A model generated the notes under the pieces. The model was not told the origin of the DNA and searched no databases. It saw only the letters and a list, made by a program, of their open reading frames with translations. 64,000 nucleotides of DNA. Source: Actinomucor elegans. Its lineage: Eukaryota; Mucoromycota; Mucoromycetes; Mucorales; Mucoraceae. The stretch covers positions 1,488,001-1,552,000 of the forward strand of contig JAMSLZ010000006.1 of the NCBI GenBank assembly GCA_026027325.1, written 5' to 3'. Of this stretch, positions 38,623 through 49,703 are shown one piece after another (the stretch's first letter is position 1; the number at the start of each line of letters is the position of its first letter). The position numbers and the translations under genes were made by a program.

Positions 38623-41299
38623 TTATTGTTGGTATCCAGGTCGATCTCCATTCTCGGCTCGTTCTTGATCAGCAGTATCATCAGATTCAGCTTCTAGTAT
38701 AGTTTCATAGCCATCTCTCTTGCGTTTCCATTGCTTGATAGCAAAGAACCCTGCCAAAAAGAGTAATGAGATGGAAGCGATCCAGAGCAATGAAACAACA
38801 ACAATAGACCATATCCAAGGCAAACCAAACGCGCCTCGTTCGACTGGAAATAAGACTGCATCAATTTCCATGATACCACCGCTTCTATCACCTGTACTGA
38901 CACGGCCCATATCCAACACGCGTGCATGCGCGCTATAGGGTTGTCCTTTGACTCTAACTACTGTTGCATAGCCCAATTCGCGCAGAACAACCTTGTCAGT
39001 ATCAGATAACATGGTATCATAGACCTGATCTCCCAACAAAGGATAAAGGAACCAACGCTTACGGCTCTCAGTCCGAGGTATAATATGTACTCTGGCTACA
39101 CGTTCTAATAGCTTGGTATCATTCCAAAGTGATTCCATGTCAACATGTTCAAAAGCTTTATCCGTGGGAGATAAGATGATACAATCTGTCATATCAATGG
39201 CCTCAAGAAGATTGGTCTTTCGAAGAATATTAAGCATCGTGTTGGCATTGATCCCTCTTAGCAAATTACGGTGGGTAATATTGACATTATCAGGTATTTG
39301 TACATGATCTACTTTATGAACCACACCATTCGATACTAGAATGTCTGATTTCTTTAAAACACCATGGTCAGTGAGCTGATCTTCACTGTCGTCACTGTTT
39401 TCGGTGCCAATCCAGACTGTATTATCATCGTTATTGCCATTGATAATAAGTGTGTCATTGGTAAGAGTGGTAACTTCAAGAATATCACCAACTAGGTCTT
39501 GGTAATAAAGAGGACTAGTAGCAGCATGATAACGAAGTACTGTTTGCAAATCTGTCTTGCCAACAGGATGAACAAGGTAGCGAGAAACCAGCCCAAGGGC
39601 CTTGAATGCTTGGTTTGTAGGTACAAACAAAGTAATAGCTTTGGCATTCTTGATCTCTTCTACTACTCCAGAGACATACAATGTTGCAATGAACGTCGAA
39701 AGCTCTAGATCAACAACCAGGCTAGTAAATATATCCATTGGGAGCGTCAATGGATCTGATATACGGTAAATAACATTGCCGCTGACAGCCACTGGTAGGT
39801 GTTATAAGTGGATCATTCATTATCATATTGTATAATAAACTTACTATCATCTCCAATAACTTTAGAGTGATCGCTAAAGTGAATTGACTGTAGCAAGGAC
39901 ATTTTGTTGTCCCAGTGGTATCTGTCATCACCATGATCTTTTCCAACTCTTACTTGGAGTCTCTGAGAGTCATAATTCAGTAAAGAGGCATTATACTCTG
40001 TTTTCAGCAGCATACGATCTTCCAAGTCAGAAGGACCCCACGCACCTTTGGCAATATGATAGCTTAACCATTGGACTTTTTTATTGTTGGGAATATCATC
40101 TTCATCAATCACCTCGTTTGTTGGTGCTAATATAGTGATATTGGTAGTGCCATCATCCAAGAAATTACCCAACCCATAAGAGTCAATCAACGAAACAAAT
40201 TTAGTAGCATTCAGACCAAACAAGTACTTTCTTGTATCAAAAACAAGTGAATCTGCATAAGGTAGATCATCCAATATATGGAGCACACCTAAAGAAACAA
40301 CAGGGTTATTGATATAATCTTCTAGAGATGAATTGTACTAACCATTAGCAGCCAATATGTCCTTTTCAACCACTCTATGGTCATTGACAGTCATTTGACC
40401 ATATTTGTTCTTGGCAATCTTAATCTCTTCCCCAGACTCAGACGTATCTAACAAAGATGTCAAGAAATAATCCTCAAAACAGCATGGTAACTTACAGCTA
40501 TTTTCACCCTCTGGATAATTATCAAAATAGATTGCTTTTGAAACGACTAGGTGCCTGACCACCTTGGTCAAATCCTCCAACCCATACTTGGAAACCAAAT
40601 AGTTTTGCTCAACCCGACTGAACCTATCCAAAAGATACCTGGCAGATACAAACGTCGTGAAAGGTCTTTCATGAGCTATGAGCTGATTAACCTTTGTTTT
40701 CTCCATCAAATCATACAGCTTTGCGTCTTGCTCTTGTACAACCCGGGCTATGAAACAACGTTAGGGTTATGCATTGAGATCCTGTTTTGTTTGATATACC
40801 CACCTAGTATCCTTGGAGGCTCAAGCACGCGATCAATCACATTCAGGGTAGTGTTTCGATTAACAAAAACATCCTTGTCTTTTATCCTTGCGTTGTTAAC
40901 ATGAAAGAAAGTATCAAACCTTTCGGTAATCTTGAGCTTTTGACCTGTTTTATCGTCTCCCAAGAAGCCGGGTCGAATCAAGCTTGACTCGAGTACTTGA
41001 CCGTTCTCAAAATCCACAGTGTTGTATTGTTGTGGCAGTAAATGATACAGTATAATATCTCGGGATATAGGCGGCCCTTTGTACTTTTGGAATGCATTGT
41101 TATCAGGTGCAAAAAAGGTACCAGCTTCCAAGTTGTTGATCATTGGAATAAGCCGAGTGTGCTGCAAATGAGTAATAAGCGTCGAGAACTTGGCATCCTC
41201 AGACAGTACATCGATAATGGTCTTGTAAGCTTGAACATTGAAAATGAACAGTAGCACAAATGACAATTGAGTGAATAATGCAATTCGATTCTTTTTCAT
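38623..41299 (-). CDS. Multi-FAS1 (fasciclin) domain type I membrane protein
   Basis: Four exons (41299-40804, 40747-40343, 40288-39845, 39791-38623) join in phase to 837 residues. The N-terminal hydrophobic stretch ALFTQLSFVLLFIFNVQA is a likely signal peptide. Four to five FAS1 units follow, recognised by repeated elements such as TFFAPDNNAF, TILAPTNEVI, TLFVPTNQAF and VVHKVDHVQIP. A single transmembrane helix near residues 773-797 (WSIVVVSLLWIASISLLFLA) precedes a basic, then acidic cytoplasmic tail. It resembles yeast vacuolar FAS1 proteins such as YLR001C; a vacuole or cell-surface adhesion role is inferred. An in-frame ATG at 41335 would add 12 residues before the signal peptide. Confidence 0.85.
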
Positions 41300-41779
41300 T
41301 GCAATAGTTGCGTATGAACAAAAGAGAAGACGCATAATATTGTCGTTATCGGTCCTTTTTCTTGGCTCTTTCGCCTTCAAAGTGACGTTTCCCGGTGGGG
41401 TGTATCTAGTATAGTCTTTATTGATCAACAAAAAGCATCTATGAAACAGGGTCATTCAACGAGCCTGATAACTGAAAAAAAAAAAGAAAGAAAATAAGCC
41501 AATTCTCAGCAATAAGTACAAAGAAACAGATTCAAGTTATATCCTATCCATGATAGTGTATTATGGCGATGCATGATGCAGTTACCTGATGACACACATG
41601 CCTAACCTGTCAAACTATAAAGACATATATACGCATTAAAACTAAACCTCAATCCAAATATCTTTCAAATACCCATTCCATCATACACACAACACAAACG
41701 CTTTTTTTTGTGAAAAACTAGAACATTTACATTCTGCTTTGTTCGGTTTTTATTATATAGATGGATTATAACACGCAAT
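41300..41779. other. Spacer between EF-2 and the FAS1 gene
   Basis: This 480-bp interval separates two genes on the same strand. It should contain the EF-2 3' UTR and the FAS1 promoter. No further feature is seen. Confidence 0.4.
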
Positions 41780-44603
41780 TTAAAGCTTATCGTAGTACTT
41801 GTCAAGACCAGGGATATCTTCAGCAAGACCCTTTCTCTTACGGACGTTACGGATGATATCGTAAACCTTGTTACCGGCTTCCATGGGGTTACCAGACATG
41901 ATTTCCCAATGGTCAAAGACGGCTTGAGGGAAAGCTTGACCACCAGTGGCGGCACGGAGAGCGGCAGTGAAACCGAAAGATTCGTTAACGGGCATGTAAG
42001 CCTTGACGTTCATCATAGGAGTACCAGGGGTTTGTTCTTCAGAGAAGACTTGACCACGACGTCTGTTAAGAACACTGTAGATACCACCGATAGCGCTTTC
42101 GGGACATTGGATTTCAACAAGGTAGTAAGGTTCTTGGATACCAGGAGTAGCAGTGATAACGGAAGCGTAAACAACACGACGACAGGTAGGAATGATTTGT
42201 CCACCACCACGATGGATAGCATCAGCGTGAAGAGTAACATCGAGGATGTTGAAACGACAGCTACGGAGGTTCTCTTCAGCAATAGGACCTTCCTTGGTGG
42301 CCCATTGGAAAGCGGCAACACAAGAATCCTTGATTTCACCGAGGTATTGGACTTGCTTGGTAACATCAACCATAACGTTGGGACCAGTACCGTCAGGACC
42401 GAAACACCAGATCTTACGGGCTTCAGAGACATCCCATTCGTAGTTATCAGCGAGGATACGGGCACGAGCCTTGAAATCATCCTTGGCAGAGATCTTACCA
42501 GAATCGATTTCGTTAGCGAGGTCATCGTTCAAAGGAACAGCACGCATGTAGATACGGTTGTGCTTGTTGGGAGACTTGGAAAGACAGTCAATGCTGGATT
42601 CAGCAGTAACGGTTTCACGGTATTGGACAACGGGGTCACCAGTCTTGAGGGGAACTTGAGCGTGATCTTCTTCAAGATCCTTCAAACAAATTTCAAGATG
42701 GAGTTCACCAGCACCGGCAACAATGTGTTCACCAGAGTCGGAAGTGAAAGTCAAGACACAAGGATCAGACTTGGCAAGACGCTTAAGACCTTCAACGAGC
42801 TTGGGGAGATCGTTGGCGTTCTTGACATCGACAGCAACTTGAACGACAGGAGAGACAGAGAACTTCATGACCTTCATGTTGTGAGCGACTTCAGAGGTGG
42901 TGATAGTACCAGACTTGACCAAGAATTGATCAACACCGACAAGACCGATAATGTTACCAGCGGGACAATCCTCAATAGCTTCGACGTTACGACCCATCAT
43001 GAGAACAGTACGTTGGATAGACTTGACAGCAAGATCACTCTTGGAGCCAGGAATATAGTTAGGACCTTGGATACGGACCTTCATACCAGCACGGACGGTA
43101 CCAGAGAAGACACGACCGAAAGCGTAGAAACGACCCTTATCAGAGGTGGGAACCATCTTGGAGACGTAAAGCATAAGAGGACCGTTAGGATCACAAGCAC
43201 GGATACCAACAGCACACTCATCATCAGTAGGACCTTCGTACAATTGAGCACAACGGTAGGCTTGAGAGGTAACGGGAGAGGGAAGATGGATACAGATCAT
43301 TTCCAAAAGAGCATCACCAGCGGGCAAGAACTTACGCATGACGACCTTGAGGAGGGCCTTACCTTCCAAATCCTTTTCATCATTGGCAAGGTTAACTTCC
43401 AACTTTTCGAGGAGAACCTTGGTTTGGTCCTTCTTGAAGTTCATGATAGAATCGAAAAGACGGTAGATAGGGTCCAAGACGAACATGTTGAAAGCACGTT
43501 CAAGAGGAGCACCAGTGGCATCCTTATCCTTGGTGGTCCACTTCTTGGTCTTAGGGTTGAAGAAGTTATCACCCCAAAGCTTAACCATCATCTTCTCCTT
43601 ATCAACACCAAACTTCTTGGCATAACGGTTAGCAAATTGACGAAGAGTGAAACCCCAACCGTGAAGACCGGAAGCGAAAGCAACGGTACCCTTTTCGGGG
43701 TAGACTTGACAATCACCGAGAGCTTCAGTAGTGTAGGTGGAGATGATGACGTTGACGGATTCAACGGTACGGGAGAAAGACTAGAAATTAGTTTAGCATA
43801 ATGCAAAAAAAAAGAAAGCACCTATTCATAATACTTACTTGGTAGAGTTCTTCCTTACCCAATTGCAATTCAAGAAGAGCACGATCGACCTTGTTAAGAC
43901 AGATAACAGGCTTGATACGTTCGTTCAAAGCTTGACGCAAGACAGTCTCGGTTTGGACACAGACACCATCAATACAATCGACAACAACAAGGGCACCATC
44001 AGTAACACGAAGGGCAGCGGTAACTTCAGAAGAGAAATCAACGTGACCAGGAGAATCGATCAAGTTAATCAAGAAAGCGGTACCGTCAGTCTTTTGACCC
44101 TTGATTTCCTTGATATCCTCAGGGTTTTCCATTTGGAAATACATGGAAATGGCAGTGGACTTGATAGTAATACCACGCTCTTGTTCATCCTTACGGGTAT
44201 CCATGAAACGGGCCTCACCAGCACGACCGGAAGAGATAATACCGGCCTTGGAAACCAAGGAATCGGTCAAGGTAGACTTACCGTGATCGACGTGAGCAAT
44301 AACAGACATGTTACGCACATTGGTAACCTTGTCCATCAAACCACGGATTTCTTCAATTGTGAAATTCTATCATAGAGAGAAAGAGAGAAAAAAAAAAGAG
44401 AAATTAACATTGACATGAAATTGGAAATTGAATCGCGTAGTTTCGAATGTTTACTTACAACTATATAATATCAAAGATACAACAAGAAATATAGTAAGAT
44501 GGTTTAGTTAGTTTCATTCATCCATTAAGAATAGGTTCTTATCCATCCAATATGTGTATTGGATGGATGATACCATATGATGTTTGAGCTATACATTACC
44601 CAT
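41780..44603 (-). CDS. EFT1: Translation elongation factor 2
   Basis: Ribosomal translocase GTPase. Proposed exons are 44603-44600 (ATGG), 44460-44459 (TT, a 2-nt microexon), 44366-43839 and 43780-41780, giving 844 residues (yeast EF-2 has 842). GTPase motifs are [18 protein letters not shown] and NKVD; the diphthamide region is present as [12 protein letters not shown]. The long exons begin at [13 protein letters not shown], and the universal start MVNF requires ATG-GTT before it. ATGG followed by GTAATG, then TATAG-TT-GTAAGT, supplies it exactly. The alternative is an ATGGTA at 45126-45121 next to a GTAAAC donor, which needs an intron of about 750 nt. Codon use is very biased, giving a long spurious antisense frame. 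Confidence 0.97.
44541..44568. repeat. Perfect 12-bp inverted repeat in EF-2 intron 1
   Basis: The arm ATCCATCCAATA at 44541-44552 is followed by a four-base TGTG spacer and the exact reverse complement at 44557-44568. In the transcript this would form a stable stem-loop inside the first intron. Confidence 0.9.
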
Positions 44604-45183
44604 TTTCGATTGTTATAGTGAAGGGAAAGATTTACTTTACTCGAACGAAACTGGGTCCACTTCTAGGAAAAAAAAAAGCGGGCTCTTAAATATTGTTTTA
44701 GAATGGCGCGTCAAAAAGTCAGTTGATCTTTTTGAAGCAGGTAACCGGTGCTGATATCTATCAAGTAGACTAATTTTAGTTCGCCGTTTTACGTGTTTTC
44801 CGAGTACATATAGCGTGTATTACTATATTAAAGATTAAGACAGGGTATCATAAGGATTTTTTTTTACTGCGGCATGAGATGATAATACTTGATGACCCCA
44901 AAGAGCAGAGCTTCGTTTCAACAAAGGGCGTAAATATCATTTCATTGGTCAAAGCTTTTTCACATTGGGGAACCTTCTGACCTGCAGTGTTTCCATATCA
45001 AATTGTCGCAAGTTGAAATTTGGCTTGTCGCATTATTTTTCTACGATAACAATGATTTGATGGTTATTAATGCTTTATTGAGACAATTATCCAACTAATC
45101 GCAGTTGTCGGTAAGTTTACTACCATATTTTTAAAGGATAGACTTGTACAAATACTGGTAACACTTTCTCTCCGAAGCTAGTA
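44604..45183. promoter_or_regulatory. EF-2 upstream region
   Basis: This should hold the EF-2 promoter. Directly upstream of the ATG the coding strand is pyrimidine-rich (TCTTTCCCTTCAC). No specific binding site is identified. Confidence 0.4.
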
Positions 45184-46066
45184 ATGTTGGTAGTTGCTGG
45201 AGGAGTTTTGCCATTGATGATTCATGTAATATATCCCTTAAGTCTATCAGCTATTTCACTTTTATATGTAACCCTGTAAAATTGATAAATATAGAACTAT
45301 ATGAAACCATCTTTTGTATTGCCTAAATGTCTACACCTGCAGTGTATAAATGATCATAATCACTCTTCTTTTCTTTAGCAAGTATACCCAACATATCTTT
45401 TAAAACTTTCAGAAATTTCTCCCCTCTTTCCTTTATCATGTTTCTATTCAGACCATAGTTTTTTTATCAGCTTTTGATGCACTATATTCAAGCCTATCAA
45501 TAGTTTTTGGATTGTATTCACTAATTATGAAATCTCATTGGTGGTCCATTGGTTTACGAAAATGATTATTGACGTCTTCGATAGGCCTTTTAGGACTCTT
45601 TCTAAATGAAGATACCAAGGAAACTCCCACCCCTCTAAAAAAACATTTAGTTATTAATCCAAGAATAAATAAAAATGTATAAGAATGAGCTCACCTTATT
45701 ATCTCAAGCTCTTCTGTTACCAAATATGTGGTTTATTGTGCACAGAATATGAAGATTACACCAACTCTCCAAATGATCTTTCGTTAAACCGCCATTATAT
45801 CACCTTACAAGTGTATATATCGAATGTTTTATTCAATCTAAATCGAAGTGTTTTTCGCGATCATAATGTTCCTCACAATTTGATTTTTCATTAAGTAATT
45901 TCTAATATCAATGGTTGAGTGGCAATTGAACTTGTTCAAATAATGTTTAACATCTTTAGGCCGCTTGATGGGCTTAGGATTTTTGTATACCCCGAGTTCC
46001 TCAATTTATGCTGCTATGAATATACTATTTTTAATGGATGTTTTGATTATCAGGATCAAAATTAGT
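45184..46066 (+). pseudogene. Possible decayed or poorly modelled membrane-protein gene
   Basis: Several short hydrophobic, coding-like pieces lie in order: MLVVAGGVLPLMIH (45184), AFDALYSSLSIVFGLYSLIM joined through a 33-nt intron-like gap to WWSIGLLGLFLNEDTKETP (45465-45640), and GRLMGLGFLYTPSSSIYAAM (from about 45961) ending at a TAA at 46064-46066. Together they suggest a multi-pass membrane protein, perhaps an MFS carrier. I could not close phase across the whole set. It may be a pseudogene or a gene with unusual introns. Confidence 0.25.
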
Positions 46067-46068
46067 GA

Positions 46069-46435
46069 TTAAGAAGAATAATCTCCAATTCGAGACTTTC
46101 CGAAATCATATAAATTGTCATTTATTATTGTTCTGGTAGAAAGAACCCACTTATCATTGTTATTTAAGGTTCTCAAGCTTTTCTCTATCTCAGGCCTTGG
46201 TTCGGTAGTTATGAAAAAATCAATGGGATGATTGCCAAGACCAATCTTAGCATTGGAATATGTACAGCTTGCATTCTGCTCTTCGGCTTTTCGCATTCGC
46301 TCTCTTTCATCTTGTTGTTGGACAGCTGCGGCATAATTTTCAGCCCGGATACCAAATATGTGTACCTCTCGTGTTACGTTCGAAATGTTTTCGTATTTAC
46401 TACGCCGGGTAAATGTAGAATACGACAAAGTATCT
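46069..46435 (-). pseudogene. Orphan coding-like exon, unknown family
   Basis: A 119-codon open frame without an ATG starts just after a good acceptor (CACACTTCAG) and ends in TAA at 46069. It is rich in charged residues (AAAVQQQDERERMRKAEE). The expected upstream exon (near 46470-46520) has stops in all tested phases. It may be the last exon of a damaged gene or a gene with a distant first exon. It is tail-to-tail with the preceding feature. Confidence 0.3.
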
Positions 46436-48385
46436 GAAGTGTGTAAAGTGCAAAAAACAAAGAGAATACCTTTATATCAGAATTCTATTTTGGCTCCAGG
46501 CATCAAGCTTCGACATGCAAATGTTCAAATACGTAAAATGGATATTAACAAATTTTACGAGAATTAAATTGAAAGCTGATACTTTCAAAGAACATTTACA
46601 TATATTGGGTTCATTTTGGTTAACAATCAACTTTTCTAATTTTTTTAAATGCTTCTGTAAATTACATGTTTTTTAAGATACAAAAATGCACAATAAATAC
46701 AAACGGATACTCTCAAATGTATTTTATTTATATTATTTGTAAGCTAGACCTTGAAAACACTGTAAGCTCTCCCCATAAAAAAAGGCAAATTTCGAAATTT
46801 TCGACCTAAAGATATGCTCTGTGTTTTTTTTTAACATATATGTGTTACTTAGTTTAATATTGCATCTGATGAACAATACATGTTCAAATAAACGATTGCT
46901 TCTACTTCAGCTGTTATTTAACTGGAGTCTAATAGGTATATATAGTGCATTTTTTGCGATTGGCAGCAAGAGCATACATTATATTGAACCTAGTTACAAT
47001 TTATAGATCCTTCAACCTATCCAGGTTAAATATCGTACCTGACAAATACTTGCATAAAATAAACTAATGTATCTATTAGAACTATTGTTTATCTAAATTG
47101 CAATGTATAGGTCGTAGTTTAACCATCGTCTATAAATGATAGTACACTAGGCCATTAGCCCCGTTATCAGTTTATCAACCGATCATCAAGTGCTATATCT
47201 GATGAATAGTATAATTCAAAAAGAACTGCTGCATTTTTCTAATTTTTTTTAATTGAAGTAGCTTATATGGTAACTCTTTTAAAATAGCATCCTGTCGGCA
47301 AAATTGTTCAAGCTCAATTAAAGACCTTTTTTTATATGTTCTCTACGAGCCTATGAAAGTTTTGATAGAAGTAGTTTCTTATTGTAATTTTTTTTTTTTT
47401 TTTTTGAGGTACTAAATAGAGGGAGGCTGGAATAATATGGTCTCATACTCTAGGATTGAGAGATGAATCCATGTAACTTAGTGTTGAATACTGATGCTAT
47501 TATGGTTTAGTCCAGCAAATATTCTAATAGATAAAACTGCTTGAACTACTAAATGAATACAGTGTTTGACCAAGATAGAGGTGTCTAAAAAACAATAATG
47601 AATTTTATTTTTGTTTTTGAGGTTATGTCCGTAGTGGAATATTGAGTTTTATCCAACATGTTGATCCAATAATTTAGAACTACTATGGTAATGCAACATG
47701 ATACATTCAAAAAAAAAAGCCTTCGGTCTATTCTTCAGGCTTCTTCATGGCCTGTGGAACCTGTAAAAATATTTTAGAGGTATAGTCATTAGGTATTACA
47801 TATGGAAAAATTCACCAGTATACTTGCGTATTTTTGCCATATTTTTACTGTTAAATACTCGAAAATTATAGCCACATTCAACAAAGGTACAAAAATAGGG
47901 TTCGCATTAAAGAGAACTCTTTAGATTCAAGGAAACACGCAGTGTTTTCTATAGCATGCCCGATACACAATCAAATTTGATATTGACTTTGTTAAAGCTG
48001 GTTTAACATAGCGACACCATATTATCAAAAATCGGATCAAAATAAACCTAAATTCTCTAAGCAAGCGTCAGGCGACGGTATCATTGTAAATCGTCTACTG
48101 TAGCCTATAAAAATACAGATCATGCGGAGAGGAGATCTATATATATATACTTGCGATTGTTCATTGTGTTCTCGCAGCTAGGTTTTACCATACTAAGGGA
48201 CATACGTTAAAAGGATAGCAACCGAAATCAAGAATATAATGTGTATAAAATAGGGGGAGGGCTACATAGCAGCCAAGCTTTTTAAAAGCAGATTATTATT
48301 AAGAGTAATTTTCGTATAACATTAAGCATTAGTAAGAAAGTAGATGGCTAGTAAATATGTCTATGTAATAGTTGGTCTATAGATT
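46436..48385. other. AT-rich intergenic region
   Basis: No supported gene. Short open frames here lack splice signals and recognisable domains. A T18 run lies near 47388-47405. Confidence 0.45.
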
Positions 48386-49518
48386 TCACTTGTTATTATT
48401 GGTACCATACAGCACAGTGGCTGCTATCACAATACCTGTTCCAGTAACAAATAGGAACGAAGGCTGAAAATCGAGTAAATAGAAACTGATAATACCAGAC
48501 AAAATGATGGATATACTGGTTGCAAAGCCTTTTAAGATGTTGTCTGCGTACTTTACCACCAATGCTACCAGTAATCCGCCTAATGCTTGGTTTACCACGA
48601 CAAACCACGTTAGCAGGTTGTAACCCTGAAAGAAACCTTGGGTGCTTATTAAACGGTGATCTGATATAATCATACCGACGAATGAAAAGCAAGCACCGCA
48701 CAGACCCAATTGTATATTTCGAATCCACATGGATGTAGTGGATGTCTTGAGGATCTTTTCAAAATAACAGCCAGCAAAACCTGAAGAAATACAGCTGGTT
48801 AATACGGCTAGCAAGCCTACCAGAGGCTGTTGACTATTTTCCACTGTTACTGCCGCCGTCGCTGATTCGCAAGTTGTGGAAGAAGAAGAGGTGACACTTT
48901 CAGTTTGTACCAGTGTAACGCCAATCATCAGCAGAACCAAGGCAAGCCATTTGTCTCGGTTTAAAGAACGGCCTAATAACCATATGGAAAATGCAGCAGT
49001 AGAAAGGATCTTTAGCTGATACGTGACCTGGAATGTGGCAGCTTCCAAGTTGCTCAATGCGATATAAAGCAAGTTGTTTTGCAGTGCGTATAATCCACTA
49101 GGTATTAGCATTTTTACAATTTCTCGAGGTTTGTTAAAGATTTCTAGGTAGATGATCTGTATACATTGCTGAAAAGACTGTTCTTGACGATAGAGCATGG
49201 CAAGGCATGTGACGATTTTAATGATCTCGGCCATAAAGACCGCTGTAGATGCAATGTATATTGGTTGATCGGGTGTACTAGACGTCCGTGAATAGCGCAT
49301 GAGTAATACAAGCATACTGTTCTGCACTACAAGTACTAAGAGTGACAACTGCTTTGCGCTAAGGCCATATATTAGAGTATCTTGGCCTATGAATCGAGAT
49401 GAGTCTACAGATGACACTTGAAAGATCTATTCTATATACCTTTTATATGTTGGTGATGTGATATTGGTAACTCATGGTGCTCCTTGAAGGCTCTTCTAGA
49501 AGGATAGTATGAAGACAT
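48386..49518 (-). CDS. SLC35A-type nucleotide-sugar transporter
   Basis: Golgi antiporter of the UDP-galactose/UDP-GlcNAc/CMP-sialic acid family. The main exon (49416-48386) encodes ten hydrophobic segments with family signatures: LVVQNSMLVLLMRYSR, LIPSGLYALQNNLLYIAL, NLEAATFQVTYQLKILSTA, SGFAGCYFEKILK and VVKYADNILKGFATSISI. That exon lacks an ATG. An upstream exon 49518-49440 (starting MSSYYPSRRAFKEHHELP) joins it in phase through a GT-AG intron of just 23 nt (49439-49417), giving 369 residues. The short intron is unusual; a longer alternative was not found. The exact sugar carried cannot be told from sequence. Confidence 0.88.
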
Positions 49519-49703
49519 TGAATGATAAACAGACAAGGTAAAGACTTTCAAAGAAGAAGCTTTTTTTTTTTTCTTTCTTTCTGGTGAAACATTTTTTTTC
49601 TAGTGGATCCCTCTCAAATGGACCTCTCTGTTTCAATGTCACTTATATGTGTTACAATAACATGTTTATTTATATTCTTATTCATTGAAGTGAACTCATT
49701 ACT

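Noticed and set aside
41909..43801. 630-codon open frame on the plus strand
   Set aside because: It lies antisense to EF-2 and follows from the strong codon bias of that gene; the translation shows no known domain.
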